A stretch of DNA of 18,845 bases from an uncultured bacterium. Its GTDB lineage: Bacteria > Actinomycetota > Coriobacteriia > Coriobacteriales > Coriobacteriaceae. Shown here piece by piece: positions 7,002 to 15,382 of the stretch. A program made the position numbers and the translations under genes. The stretch's first letter is position 1. Each line of letters starts with the position of its first letter. The notes beneath the pieces are model-generated. The model made no database searches and was not told the origin of the DNA. It saw nothing but the letters and a program-made list of their open reading frames with translations. The stretch lies in assembly GCA_905215765.1 (NCBI GenBank), contig CAJMRP010000031.1:1-18845 (forward strand). Direction: 5' to 3'.

Positions 7002-10000
7002 CTAGTGGGTCTTGCGGCGCTTGATCAGCATGATGAGGGCTATCACTACGAGCGTTGCTCCCGCTGCTGCTGCGGTGGCGACTAGGGCGAATGTTTGGTC
7101 GCCGGTGTTTGCGAGGTTCTTCGCTGTGGTCGTAGTCTTGACCTTGGTGTCGGTCTTAGCTCCGTTGTCGGACTTGGGCTTGTCCGGGTTCGTCGGGGTC
7201 TCAGGAGTCTCGGGGTCCTTTGAGCCTTCGGAATCGGTTGGGCCGGCGGTGTTTACCAGCGTATGGTCCAGGAACTTCTTGGCGCCCGCACTTGCCTGTG
7301 AGAACAGGCGGCGCGTGCGGATCGGGGTGGCGTTCACCGTTGTGGGCGCCGTCTCCTCGGCCTCGATATTCACGAGCGTCGTGCCGGTGTCGAGGCCCAC
7401 GTCGTTGTATCCCACGTGGCAGTAATACTGCGCACCGTCATCGTCTGCGGTCAGGTCAATCTCGAGCTTTGAGGCCGTTCCAGCCGCGAGGTTGCCATCG
7501 GCACCCACGAGCTTAAACTCTGTCTCGCCGCGGCCCTTGCGGTACCACATATAGGTCGGTGCCAGCCCTGTTTCGCTATCGTCGGCACCGAGTTGCTTCA
7601 CATGGCCAATCGCCGAGAGCGTCAGGTGGCTTCCCGCCGCGCGCTCAACCGAAGAGTCGTATCCAAGATCCGACCCCTCCGCAGCATCCGCCGCAGGTCC
7701 GCTCACGGTCATCGTCATGCCATCGGGCATGGTCTTGACCGTGATGATTGCCGAACGAATACCTGTTTCGGTCGTGGATCCATTCTTAACGGCGGCGATG
7801 GCGAATCGATACTCCGTATTGGGCTGCAGCCCATCCCACTTGAGCGAGGTCTGCGCGTTGTCGGCAATCTTCCAGCTATTGACGACCGCATCCGCCGCAT
7901 TGCTCTGCAGCATGCCCACGCCGTAGCTAAAGCCACTCTTGTTTGCGAGTACATCGTCCCAGCTAAACGTAACGCTGGTCGAATCGACGGCGTTTGCCGT
8001 AAAGCCCGTCACGGCCGGCGCGTCGGGCATCTCGACGTCCTTAACGTCATAGCCCACGATCCAGAACTGGTCGGTGTCCTTGGTGCCGAGCTTGTCGCCC
8101 GAGTCTGCCTCGAACTTGTCGACATCCACCGCGTTGACGCCCAGACGCCACACAAAACCGTACTTGCCCTGCGCGGCCTCGGGCAGGTTGTCGACGGTGC
8201 CGCCGTATTCGGTCGATTCACTCGAGGAGTTACCCGTAGTAAAGCCGGCGTTGGCACCAAAGCACAGGCCGCCAAACAACTCGTGCTTTGCGAGCTTCGC
8301 GCCCATGACAACGCTGCCGTTCAGCGTCAAGCCGAGCTCGAGCTCCTGCTCCTTGCCCTCCTCGACTTCGATGGTCTGCTCAATGCTCGCCCCCGACTGC
8401 GCGGCGGCGCCGTTAAACCCATCGTGCGTGTAGGCGCGCGTTACGCCAGGCTTGCCCAGGCCAAAGGAATCCCCAACGGGAGTCTCGCCGTTGAGCGTCG
8501 TTTGATAGGTTCCGGGTTCTCCCGACCGGTTGGTCAAAAAGTAGCTGAGCGGCGTCATATTGTGCTGTTTGGCAATGCGGTCATAGGCCTCGACATTAAC
8601 GACCGAGGTCTGCGCGCCGAGCGACACGGGCGCCGCCATCACGCCCTTGCCACCAGTTTCCTCATTTTCGATCTCATACTCGTAATAGACCATCGGAATC
8701 GTGTAGAGCACGGCCTTGTCACCCTCGCCGGCATGCGACTCATAGCTTACGCTTGCGCTGACCGTGCGCTCGCTCCGGTAGTCATAGCATCCCTCGGCGG
8801 CAAAATCGACTGAAGCATTCATCGCGACCAGGGGCGGACCGGTCTGCACCTCGACGGCAACGCCCAACTCGGCGCCAATGGTATAGCCCTGGGATGTCCC
8901 CGTGCCCTTTTCCTCTCCGTATGACGTGCCGCCCAACACCAGATAGCCGTATGCCTGCTCCAGATCCTCAACATAGGGCGCATCCTGCAGCACGGCAAGC
9001 ACGCGCGGGTTGGTATAGACCTTGTAGCGGTCCTTGTACGTGATCTTGACGCTGTCGTTGTCGACATCGGGCAGCGCGAGCGAGATAAATGTGCCGTAGG
9101 TAGTGCCGCGACGGTTGCTCTCGCTAATCACCTGCTCCTCGCCGCGGCGCACCTTTCCGTTCTCGTCGAGCGAAAAATGCGAGGCGGTCATCCAATAGTA
9201 GTCATCGTTCTTGCGCAGGTCCTCGTCGCGGTGCTTGCCCACCACGGCGATAAAGCTCTCGTTATAGCGGTCCGAACCCGAGACGCTGCCCGCCTTGACG
9301 TCGCTGATCCACACCTGTTCTATACCCTTGTGGTCATGCTTGTTGCTGCTGTTGTATTGCTGACCGCTCATGCTCATGGTTCCGACCATGGACCCCAAGC
9401 CCTGAGCCCCGCTCTGTGCCGTGTTGCAGGCAAAGTCGCGGAACACATCGCCGCCCACGAGCACCTCGTCAACCGCCAGCTGCTCGGACAGGCCGTCAAG
9501 GTTGGCAGTGGCAAGGGCAATAGGCGCCAAGGTGCACGGATAGCGCTTATCCTGAGCGCTATCCTTCCATGCGCTGTTGGGCACATGCATCAGCCCATAG
9601 GAGGCGAGGAGCCCGTCTCTGTATTCCTTACAATCGGAAAGCTTGAACTCGCCAGACTCCGAGTCAAAATACGCGTAGCGGTACAGCGCGCCGTACAGCC
9701 CCTTGCTGCCGTCAGAAGCGCCGTAATCAAAAGCGCTGCGTTGCCAGTCATAGCCCGCAAGAATAAGGCCCGTGACGGTTTCACCCGTCTTCTTTCCTTC
9801 TTCATCGTAGGCGGCAAACGTGCCGAACGTCGCATTCGCAGCGACCATGGTCTTGCCGTTCGCGGAGAGGGAGATTGCGCCCGCGTCGCCCAGAGCATCG
9901 ACATGGACGAGCGCACCCTTGGATGCATCCCACGAAAACAGCTCGCAATGCGTTGACTTATCAATATTCTTCTTGCCGTAGGGTGCCGAGACCACGATGG

Positions 10001-10199
10001 CGAGGTCATCGCAAAAATCGCGATCGAGGTCGCCGGCCGCTAGCGAAACGACAGGAGCTGACTGAAGCTGCGTCCAGGAGTCGTTCCCGCCCTTGTTGTG
10101 CGTGGTGTAGTCCGCGGCGTTACCGGCATCGATCTTGACGACGCTTTGCTTCCAGTTGCCGCCCTCCAAGTCATACATGTCGACTACAGCCTTGCGCAC
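7002..10199 (-). CDS. Large sortase-anchored surface protein, C-terminal part after a frameshift
   Basis: This 1065-codon frame is open from a GTG at 10199. It is best read as the continuation of the gene starting at 11089, since it has no convincing Shine-Dalgarno or signal peptide. FG-GAP-like stretches such as AAGDLDRDFCDDLAIV (about residues 55-70) continue a beta-propeller begun in the upstream frame. Residues about 350-700 are beta-rich and unassigned. About 725-823 is a fibronectin type III domain. About 825-950 is Ig-like with a YYCHVGY motif. A Pro/Thr/Lys-rich spacer then leads to the sorting signal LANTG at 1029-1033, a hydrophobic stretch and RRK. Sortase would link it to peptidoglycan. 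A role in adhesion or sugar and protein binding is inferred from domains only. Confidence 0.85.
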   Translation of the reverse strand: MRKAVVDMYDLEGGNWKQSVVKIDAGNAADYTTHNKGGNDSWTQLQSAPVVSLAAGDLDRDFCDDLAIVVSAPYGKKNIDKSTHCELFSWDASKGALVHVDALGDAGAISLSANGKTMVAANATFGTFAAYDEEGKKTGETVTGLILAGYDWQRSAFDYGASDGSKGLYGALYRYAYFDSESGEFKLSDCKEYRDGLLASYGLMHVPNSAWKDSAQDKRYPCTLAPIALATANLDGLSEQLAVDEVLVGGDVFRDFACNTAQSGAQGLGSMVGTMSMSGQQYNSSNKHDHKGIEQVWISDVKAGSVSGSDRYNESFIAVVGKHRDEDLRKNDDYYWMTASHFSLDENGKVRRGEEQVISESNRRGTTYGTFISLALPDVDNDSVKITYKDRYKVYTNPRVLAVLQDAPYVEDLEQAYGYLVLGGTSYGEEKGTGTSQGYTIGAELGVAVEVQTGPPLVAMNASVDFAAEGCYDYRSERTVSASVSYESHAGEGDKAVLYTIPMVYYEYEIENEETGGKGVMAAPVSLGAQTSVVNVEAYDRIAKQHNMTPLSYFLTNRSGEPGTYQTTLNGETPVGDSFGLGKPGVTRAYTHDGFNGAAAQSGASIEQTIEVEEGKEQELELGLTLNGSVVMGAKLAKHELFGGLCFGANAGFTTGNSSSESTEYGGTVDNLPEAAQGKYGFVWRLGVNAVDVDKFEADSGDKLGTKDTDQFWIVGYDVKDVEMPDAPAVTGFTANAVDSTSVTFSWDDVLANKSGFSYGVGMLQSNAADAVVNSWKIADNAQTSLKWDGLQPNTEYRFAIAAVKNGSTTETGIRSAIITVKTMPDGMTMTVSGPAADAAEGSDLGYDSSVERAAGSHLTLSAIGHVKQLGADDSETGLAPTYMWYRKGRGETEFKLVGADGNLAAGTASKLEIDLTADDDGAQYYCHVGYNDVGLDTGTTLVNIEAEETAPTTVNATPIRTRRLFSQASAGAKKFLDHTLVNTAGPTDSEGSKDPETPETPTNPDKPKSDNGAKTDTKVKTTTTAKNLANTGDQTFALVATAAAAGATLVVIALIMLIKRRKTH

Positions 10200-11089
10200 G
10201 CGTTCTCGTCGACATAGCAGCCCGCGTAGACAAAAAGCTCGTCGACGCCGTCGCCATCGACATCGCCCGCCTCGACATCAAAGACGGCGTCGTGCTCTTG
10301 CAGGTAACCGGCATCCAGGTACTTAAAACGGCCTTCGTACATCATATTAGTGTTGACCGTCACCGGCAGGTGTGTGTCGAGAGTGCGCGTACGCCCGTTG
10401 CTAAACGAGTAGAGGACCAGCTCAACCTTTCCGGCGTATGACTTGCCGTCAATCGTCGTGGAGGAACTGTCGCCGTAGGCACGGAGCTCGGCAACGCGGC
10501 TCTTTTTGCCCGTGCTGGCGTCGCTGCAGAACTCAACACTCGTGGCGTGAATGCCCGAGAAACCGTTGTTGTCGTTGGCGAGTACTGTTGAGGACTCATT
10601 GTTGCTTAGGTACGACCAGGTGCCGCCACCGTAGTCGCTATGCTTGTAGAGATCGCTGTTCGTATCGAAGTTGTTGACGTTTTGCCAGAACTTTGCGGCG
10701 CCCCACACACTTCCATAGCCATCGGTGAGTTTGCTGCTGCCGCCAATGTCACCGCGCTCGACGTTCTCGAGCTTGTCGCGCAGAGTGTAGCGATTGCCAT
10801 GGCTACCGTTAGCTGCCATATAGACCTCGCTGCGCGTGGCAAACGTCGTGGGGGTATCAGTGGAATAGGGGCCAACGGTATCGGCTGGAATGTCCTCGCT
10901 CGTGCCCAGACCCAGGGCTTGATAATCCTGCTCGGTCATATCGGTGATTGCGGGCGCGTCTGCCGCCTGGGCAACCTGGGGCGTGGCCGTGAAGCAGGCG
11001 ACGCTCGTGGCGATCAACGCAGCAAGCGCCGCCGTCCCAACAAGCGGGATTTTCGACAGCCTACGGATACGGGGGTGTGGAACGTACAT
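10184..11089 (-). CDS. Large surface protein, N-terminal part with signal peptide, ended by a frameshift
   Basis: This frame encodes 301 residues. A signal peptide spans residues 1-42: positive RIRRLSK, a hydrophobic stretch, then cleavage after AQA. The mature part ends in AGDVDGDGVDELFVYAG, an FG-GAP/calcium-loop type propeller repeat, just before an abrupt CARL-stop. The protein logically continues in another frame from 10199; one missing base in AACGCGTGCGC (an expected AACGGCGTGCGC) would restore a product of about 1365 residues. The ATG at 11089 follows GAGG by six bases; an in-frame ATG at 11125 lacks a site. If the frameshift is real, the secreted fragment would be released unanchored. 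It may also be a sequencing error. Confidence 0.8.
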   Translation of the reverse strand: MYVPHPRIRRLSKIPLVGTAALAALIATSVACFTATPQVAQAADAPAITDMTEQDYQALGLGTSEDIPADTVGPYSTDTPTTFATRSEVYMAANGSHGNRYTLRDKLENVERGDIGGSSKLTDGYGSVWGAAKFWQNVNNFDTNSDLYKHSDYGGGTWSYLSNNESSTVLANDNNGFSGIHATSVEFCSDASTGKKSRVAELRAYGDSSSTTIDGKSYAGKVELVLYSFSNGRTRTLDTHLPVTVNTNMMYEGRFKYLDAGYLQEHDAVFDVEAGDVDGDGVDELFVYAGCYVDENACARL

Positions 11090-11158
11090 GAGGGACCTCG
11101 CTTTATTCGAGTGGAGTGGACTCATTTTTGCAAATGATACATCCGATGCCCGATATCA

Positions 11159-11194
11159 CGTGTCTCATTTTCGCCAACGGCGTGTCTCATTTTT
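11159..11194. repeat. 13-bp direct repeats upstream of the surface-protein gene
   Basis: CGTGTCTCATTTT occurs at 11159-11171 and again at 11181-11193, 22 bases apart. A shorter CTCATTTTTG copy lies at 11121-11130. The second copy extends into TCTCATTTTTGAGA, which can form a small hairpin. Their position 30-100 bases before the start codon would suit regulator binding, but this is unproven. Confidence 0.5.
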
Positions 11195-11211
11195 GAGAAT
11201 CCGAGATGCCG

Positions 11212-11659
11212 CGGAAATCTTATCCCAGCTCAAAGGCCATTTCTGGGATGTATTTTCCGTCGAGTGCCTCATCGGGAAACTGCATCCCATTTCAAGCGTC
11301 GATTCTGGGACGCATTTTCCCCTTAGACCCTCAACCGGAAACCGCATCCCACTTTGAGCGCAAATTCCGGGATGCATTTTCCGCTTGAGCCTCATTGGGA
11401 AACGGCGTCCCACTTTGAGGGCTGATTGTGGGATGCATTTTCCGGTTTTTCTCTCATTGGGAAAATGCATCCCGTTTCTTGACCGAATAATGGGACGCAA
11501 TTTCCCGTTGGAGCGCCTTTGGGAAAGTGTGTCCCACTTCGACCGCCCAGAGTGGGATGCACTTTCCGCAAAGCACCTCAACGGGAAACTACGTCCCATT
11601 CCAAAGGCAAATTCCGGGACGCATTTTTCGAAAGCCTGCCCATCCGGAAAGCCCGTCCC
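11212..11659. repeat. Array 2: alternating inverted 14-15-bp arms, 61-62-bp period
   Basis: Arms of the form GGGAAACTGCATCCC start at 11212, 11274, 11336, 11397, 11459, 11521, 11583 and 11645. Inverted partners, GGGATGCATTTTCC-like, start at 11245, 11307, 11369, 11430, 11492, 11554 and 11616. Steps are 62 bases except one of 61. Linkers (about 18 and 15 bases) are loosely conserved around ACTTTGAG and TTGAGCCTCATT. This is the same repeat family as 6559-6912. It lies upstream of the surface-protein gene and downstream of the tsaD end of the operon. Confidence 0.9.
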
Positions 11660-11745
11660 ACTTTGGACGCATCCGGGCACGGAACCATCGACCTATCAGG
11701 CCTCCCATCAATAAAGAGGCGTCCTCCCGGACGGCGGGGCACGAA

Positions 11746-11829
11746 GTTCATCGCGAGTTCCGCACGCAAAGAAGGCCACTTAATGTGGCCTTCGTCTTGC
11801 GCAGGACTGTAGAGCAGGAAACCTTATAT
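11746..11829 (-). repeat. Inverted copy of the 6363-6447 element
   Basis: The reverse complement of this stretch matches 6363-6447 over about 84 bases with only one or two substitutions and a short gap, including the central terminator hairpin. The outer parts of the 30-bp inverted repeat seen at 6344-6473 are not kept here. Confidence 0.85.
11768..11793 (-). terminator. Terminator of the acpS-tsaD operon
   Basis: The stem GAAGGCCAC/GTGGCCTTC with a 5-base loop is followed on the minus strand by TTTGCGTG. It is 71 bases after the fusion gene's stop codon. It is the same hairpin as after the LtaS-like gene. Confidence 0.7.
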
Positions 11830-11863
11830 CCGGCCCCTCCGGTCGGGGACCGCACCCGTACGA

Positions 11864-14248
11864 CTACAGCGTCATGTTTGGATCGGCGTCGACGTCGAAC
11901 GGCGAGATTTCACCTCGGTCGAATTTACGGCGAGCGACCTCCGCGATCATGGCGGCGTTATCGGTGCAGGCAGACAAGGGCGGCACCGTTACGCGAATCC
12001 CCTGACGTCCAAGCTTCTTGATCATCATCTCGCGCAGATGCGGGTTGGCCGAGACGCCGCCGCCGATGCAGTATTCCTTACATCCGGTAGCGTGCAATGC
12101 GTTTTTGGCCTTCTTGTACTGCACGTCAAAGACAGCTGCCTCAAACGAAGCCGCCAGATCGGGCAGGTGAATCGTGCGCCCGGCCTTGGTCTCTTGCTCG
12201 ATGTAGAGCGTCACCGCCGTCTTGAGGCCCGAAAGCGAGAAGCGGTAGTCCCCCCTGCTGTTAAGCGCACGGGGGAAATCGATCGCCTTGGGGTTGCCCG
12301 TCTCGGCCAGCTTAGAGATGATGGGGCCACCGGGATAGCCCAGGCCCAGCGCCTTGGCCACCTTGTCGAAGGCCTCGCCCACGGCGTCGTCGAGCGTCTC
12401 TCCGAGCACCTCGTAGTCGCCCCACGCCTTCACGTGCACGAGCATGGTGTGCCCGCCCGAGACAAGCGTGAAGATGAACGGCGGCTTGAGGTCGGGCTGC
12501 GCCAGCAAGTTGGCAAACAGGTGCCCCTCCAGATGGTTGACGCATACGAGCGGCTTGCCAGCAGCGTAGGCAAAGCCCTTGGCGAAGGCGACGCCAACCA
12601 CGAGGGCGCCCACCAGGCCCGGACCCTGCGTCACGCCCACGGCGGCAAGCTCACTTGGTGCAATGGCTCCGCCCGTAAGGCCCAGCGATGCTGCGGCATC
12701 CTCGAGCGCCGCATCCACGACACTCACAATCACCTCAACGTGTTTGCGCGAGGCGATCTCGGGCACCACGCCGCCAAAGCGGGCATGAAAATCAATCTGT
12801 GTCGACACCTGGTTGGCCAGCATATTGCCATCCGCATCGATAATCGCCACGGCCGTCTCGTCGCAGGAACTCTCGATAGCGAGCACTAGGCGGCGGCGCT
12901 CAATTTCGGCACGCTCCCCCTCGGAGCGCCCAGGCGCAGGCAGCGGCCATACGCGCTGCTCTGCCGCCGTCGGCTCGGGCGAAGCATTGTCGACCGGAAG
13001 CACCAGGGGCAGCGGCGCCGTCATGACGATGGCATCCTTGCCGACACCGTAGTAGCCGCGGCGACGGCCAGCCTCGGTAAAGCCCAGAGCGTTATAAAGC
13101 GCGATCGCCCCCTCGTTACCGTCCTCGACCTCGAGCGAAGCCGTGGTGCAGCCGAGCATCTGGGCATCATAGCTCACGTGCGACAGCAGCTTGCGGGCAA
13201 TGCCCTCGCGGCGATGTGCCGGGTCGACGGCGACATCCAGAATCTGCACATCACCGTCCACGACCATACCGCCGGCAAGGCCCAGCAGCTTGCCGTCGTC
13301 GTGTGCCACCCACCAACTACGCGGCGCAGCAACGTCCTCGCCCAGTTCGGACAGGAACATGCCCGGCGTCCACGCCTCGTGTCCGGCACCTTCAAAGCAG
13401 GCAGCCTCCAGCGCGCTCGTGCCCTCGGCATCCGCCGCGCCCATGGGACGGAACTGCAGATGACGACCGGCGAGCTCATCGGCAACACCCGTAATTTCGC
13501 TCTGCGCACTCTCGGCAAGACCAAGACGCTTGCGCTCGTTTTCCTCGGCATCCGAAAGGCGCGTGTAAATCGGCAAGACGCGGGCCGGATCGCCGTCACC
13601 CGCAGCGTGCGCGAGCAGCAAGCCCTCGCCCGAAGGCCACCACAGGTCGCGCTCCACGCAGCGGGCGGTCTCGTCCTCACCCAGCAGCTTGCCATAGCGC
13701 ACGAGACCGTCACCGGTCAGCTGAACCTGGTCCCAGTCCGCTGCTTGGCGCCACTCATCGAGCGCCACGGCGGCCTTGACCACGTGTTCGCGCTCAAATT
13801 GACGCTCGGGACCCTCATCAACCAGCATATACAGCGCCGGATATACCTCACCGCGCATAGCATCGGCCAAGATACCAAGCTTGCCGCGCACGCCAGCCTT
13901 CCACGCCGTCCAAGCGCAAGCGTCGAGCGTCGACACGCCCAGCAGCGGAACATTGGCACCGCGCGCGAGGCCCTTGGCAGTGGAGATGCCGATGCGCACA
14001 CCCGTAAACGACCCCGGGCCGCGGCCGACCACGTAGCAACCAACATCGCTGCGATCCAGACCGGCTTGAGCCAGCACGCCATCAACAGTATTCACGAGCT
14101 CAACGTTGGCGTGACGGCGACACATATGGTCGCCACTCACGAGCTTCGTCTCGCCCGTCTGCCCATCAATCCAGCTTGCTGCGCAGGCAAGCATGTCGGT
14201 CGAAGTATCGAGCGCCACCACCAGCGCGTTGTCGTTATGCAAGCTCAT
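11864..14248 (-). CDS. TsaB-RimI-TsaD fusion: t6A tRNA modification plus N-acetyltransferase
   Basis: One 794-residue chain holds three proteins. Residues about 8-235 are TsaB (ALDTSTDMLACA, GRGPGSFTGVRIG), the ASKHA-fold partner that dimerises with TsaD. About 264-412 is a RimI-type GNAT acetyltransferase (VDPAHRREGIARKLL as acetyl-CoA loop, YNALGFTEAGRR). About 453-794 is TsaD (IESSCDETAVA, metal-binding HLEGH with His572 and His576, SGGHT, late CTDNAAMIA). TsaD with TsaB and TsaE transfers threonylcarbamoyl to A37 of ANN-decoding tRNAs; RimI acetylates the N-terminus of ribosomal protein S18. The ATG at 14248 overlaps the end of tsaE by 14 bases, implying translational coupling; a TTG at 14266 is less likely. 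No frameshift is seen, and motifs of all three domains look intact. Confidence 0.93.
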   Translation of the reverse strand: MSLHNDNALVVALDTSTDMLACAASWIDGQTGETKLVSGDHMCRRHANVELVNTVDGVLAQAGLDRSDVGCYVVGRGPGSFTGVRIGISTAKGLARGANVPLLGVSTLDACAWTAWKAGVRGKLGILADAMRGEVYPALYMLVDEGPERQFEREHVVKAAVALDEWRQAADWDQVQLTGDGLVRYGKLLGEDETARCVERDLWWPSGEGLLLAHAAGDGDPARVLPIYTRLSDAEENERKRLGLAESAQSEITGVADELAGRHLQFRPMGAADAEGTSALEAACFEGAGHEAWTPGMFLSELGEDVAAPRSWWVAHDDGKLLGLAGGMVVDGDVQILDVAVDPAHRREGIARKLLSHVSYDAQMLGCTTASLEVEDGNEGAIALYNALGFTEAGRRRGYYGVGKDAIVMTAPLPLVLPVDNASPEPTAAEQRVWPLPAPGRSEGERAEIERRRLVLAIESSCDETAVAIIDADGNMLANQVSTQIDFHARFGGVVPEIASRKHVEVIVSVVDAALEDAAASLGLTGGAIAPSELAAVGVTQGPGLVGALVVGVAFAKGFAYAAGKPLVCVNHLEGHLFANLLAQPDLKPPFIFTLVSGGHTMLVHVKAWGDYEVLGETLDDAVGEAFDKVAKALGLGYPGGPIISKLAETGNPKAIDFPRALNSRGDYRFSLSGLKTAVTLYIEQETKAGRTIHLPDLAASFEAAVFDVQYKKAKNALHATGCKEYCIGGGVSANPHLREMMIKKLGRQGIRVTVPPLSACTDNAAMIAEVARRKFDRGEISPFDVDADPNMTL

Positions 14249-14741
14249 CTTGTACAGCCTTATCAATCAAATGGGAAAGCTCCATTGCGCGGTCACCGTG
14301 CGCCTCGAGCGTTATCGTTCGCACATCGCTGTCGCCCTCATCACGCTTGAGCGTCACCGAAAGATACTCATCCGTCAGCTCGTCCTGGAATTGTTCGCCC
14401 CATTCCAGCAGGCAAGCACCCTCATAGCCCAGCACATCGAAAATGCCCGTATCCTCGAGCTCGTAGGCATGCTCCAGGCGGTATAGATCAAAGTGAAACA
14501 GCGGAATACGACCTTGATCGTGAACGGCCATGAGCGCAAACGTAGGGCTCGTAACCATATGCCCATCGCCCAGCCCGCGCGAGACGCCCTTGGTAAAGTG
14601 AGTTTTGCCCACTCCCAGGCCACCGGTCAGGATGAGCACGTCGCCGTCCTCAAGGCACGGTGCAATTAGCTCGCCAAAGTACTCCGTATCGGCAGCGCAA
14701 GTCGTTTTGTAAGTACCTACCCCCAGGCGCTCCAGGGACAT
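14235..14741 (-). CDS. tsaE: tRNA t6A biosynthesis ATPase TsaE
   Basis: The gene encodes 168 residues, normal for the family. The Walker A motif GGLGVGKT lies at residues 40-47 (Lys46), followed by SPTFAL (switch-like) and HFDLYRLE, then LLEWGEQF, all typical TsaE blocks. TsaE is the ATPase that resets the TsaB-TsaD complex during t6A37 synthesis. AAGGAG lies five bases before the ATG. It begins 12 bases after the uracil-DNA glycosylase stop and overlaps the fusion gene by 14 bases, so its partner proteins are made directly downstream. Confidence 0.95.
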   Translation of the reverse strand: MSLERLGVGTYKTTCAADTEYFGELIAPCLEDGDVLILTGGLGVGKTHFTKGVSRGLGDGHMVTSPTFALMAVHDQGRIPLFHFDLYRLEHAYELEDTGIFDVLGYEGACLLEWGEQFQDELTDEYLSVTLKRDEGDSDVRTITLEAHGDRAMELSHLIDKAVQDELA

Positions 14742-14753
14742 ATATGCTCCTTA

Positions 14754-15374
14754 TTATTCCGAGGCGTCCTCTGGTGCGGGATGTCGCCCCAGATAGTCGC
14801 CCAGCATCTTAAAGTCTTCCTCCAGCAGCTCCTGCCATGCCGGATTGCGCAGCGCTGCTGCCGGATGGAAAGTGGGCATTACTACAAAATGCCCCATCTG
14901 GTGGAACCTGCCGCGCAGCTTAGTAATGCCAATCTCGGTCTTAAGCACAAAGTGCGTCGCGGGGTTGCCGAGCGTTACGATAATATCGGGCCAGATGCTT
15001 CGAATCTGCTCACGCAAAAACGGCGAGCAAGCCAGCACTTCCTCGGGACGCGGATTGCGGTTTCCAGGCGGGCGGCACTTAAGCACGTTGGCAATGTAGA
15101 CGTCTTCGCGCTTGAGCCCCGCCAGCGACAAAATGCCGTTGAGGTCCTCGCCTGCCGCCCCCACAAAGGGCTCGCCCTGCAAATCCTCATTGCGGCCCGG
15201 CGCCTCACCAATAAACATCACGCGGGCGTGGGGGTTTCCCACGCCAAACACGATATTGTGACGCGACTGGTAGAGCTGGCAGAGGTGACAATCGCCCAGA
15301 ACGGCCTCGATTTCCTCGAGTGCGACCTCACGTGGCACCTGATGGGTATGGCCGGGGATGTGCATGACGCCCAT
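14754..15374 (-). CDS. Family 4 uracil-DNA glycosylase (Fe-S)
   Basis: The gene encodes 206 residues. Cysteines 29, 32, 100 and 116 have the spacing expected for the [4Fe-4S] cluster of UDGa-type enzymes. Motif A is GEAPGRNED at 56-64, NVLKCRPPGNRNP begins at 96, and the active-site His is in HPAAAL at 170-175. It removes uracil from DNA, starting base excision repair. The TAGGAG Shine-Dalgarno overlaps the stop codon of alr, eight bases upstream. Family 4 enzymes are common in actinobacteria. The sequence resembles SPO1 DNA polymerase-type UDG annotations. Confidence 0.93.
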   Translation of the reverse strand: MGVMHIPGHTHQVPREVALEEIEAVLGDCHLCQLYQSRHNIVFGVGNPHARVMFIGEAPGRNEDLQGEPFVGAAGEDLNGILSLAGLKREDVYIANVLKCRPPGNRNPRPEEVLACSPFLREQIRSIWPDIIVTLGNPATHFVLKTEIGITKLRGRFHQMGHFVVMPTFHPAAALRNPAWQELLEEDFKMLGDYLGRHPAPEDASE

Positions 15375-15382
15375 AGCGGCTC

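Noticed and set aside
7593..8813. Plus-strand open frame of 406 codons
   Set aside because: It is antisense to the surface-protein gene, whose domains and sorting signal are clear.
10184..10204. Programmed ribosomal frameshift joining the two surface-protein frames
   Set aside because: No slippery heptamer or downstream pseudoknot is visible at the junction; a mutation or sequencing error is simpler.
11165..11680. Open frame of 171 codons on the minus strand through array 2
   Set aside because: The 61-62-bp period is not a multiple of three, so the unit runs through all frames. Open frames occur on both strands because the unit lacks stops, and there is no ribosome site.
13178..14350. Plus-strand open frame of 390 codons
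   Set aside because: It is antisense to the TsaB-RimI-TsaD fusion, with no recognisable motif or start site.
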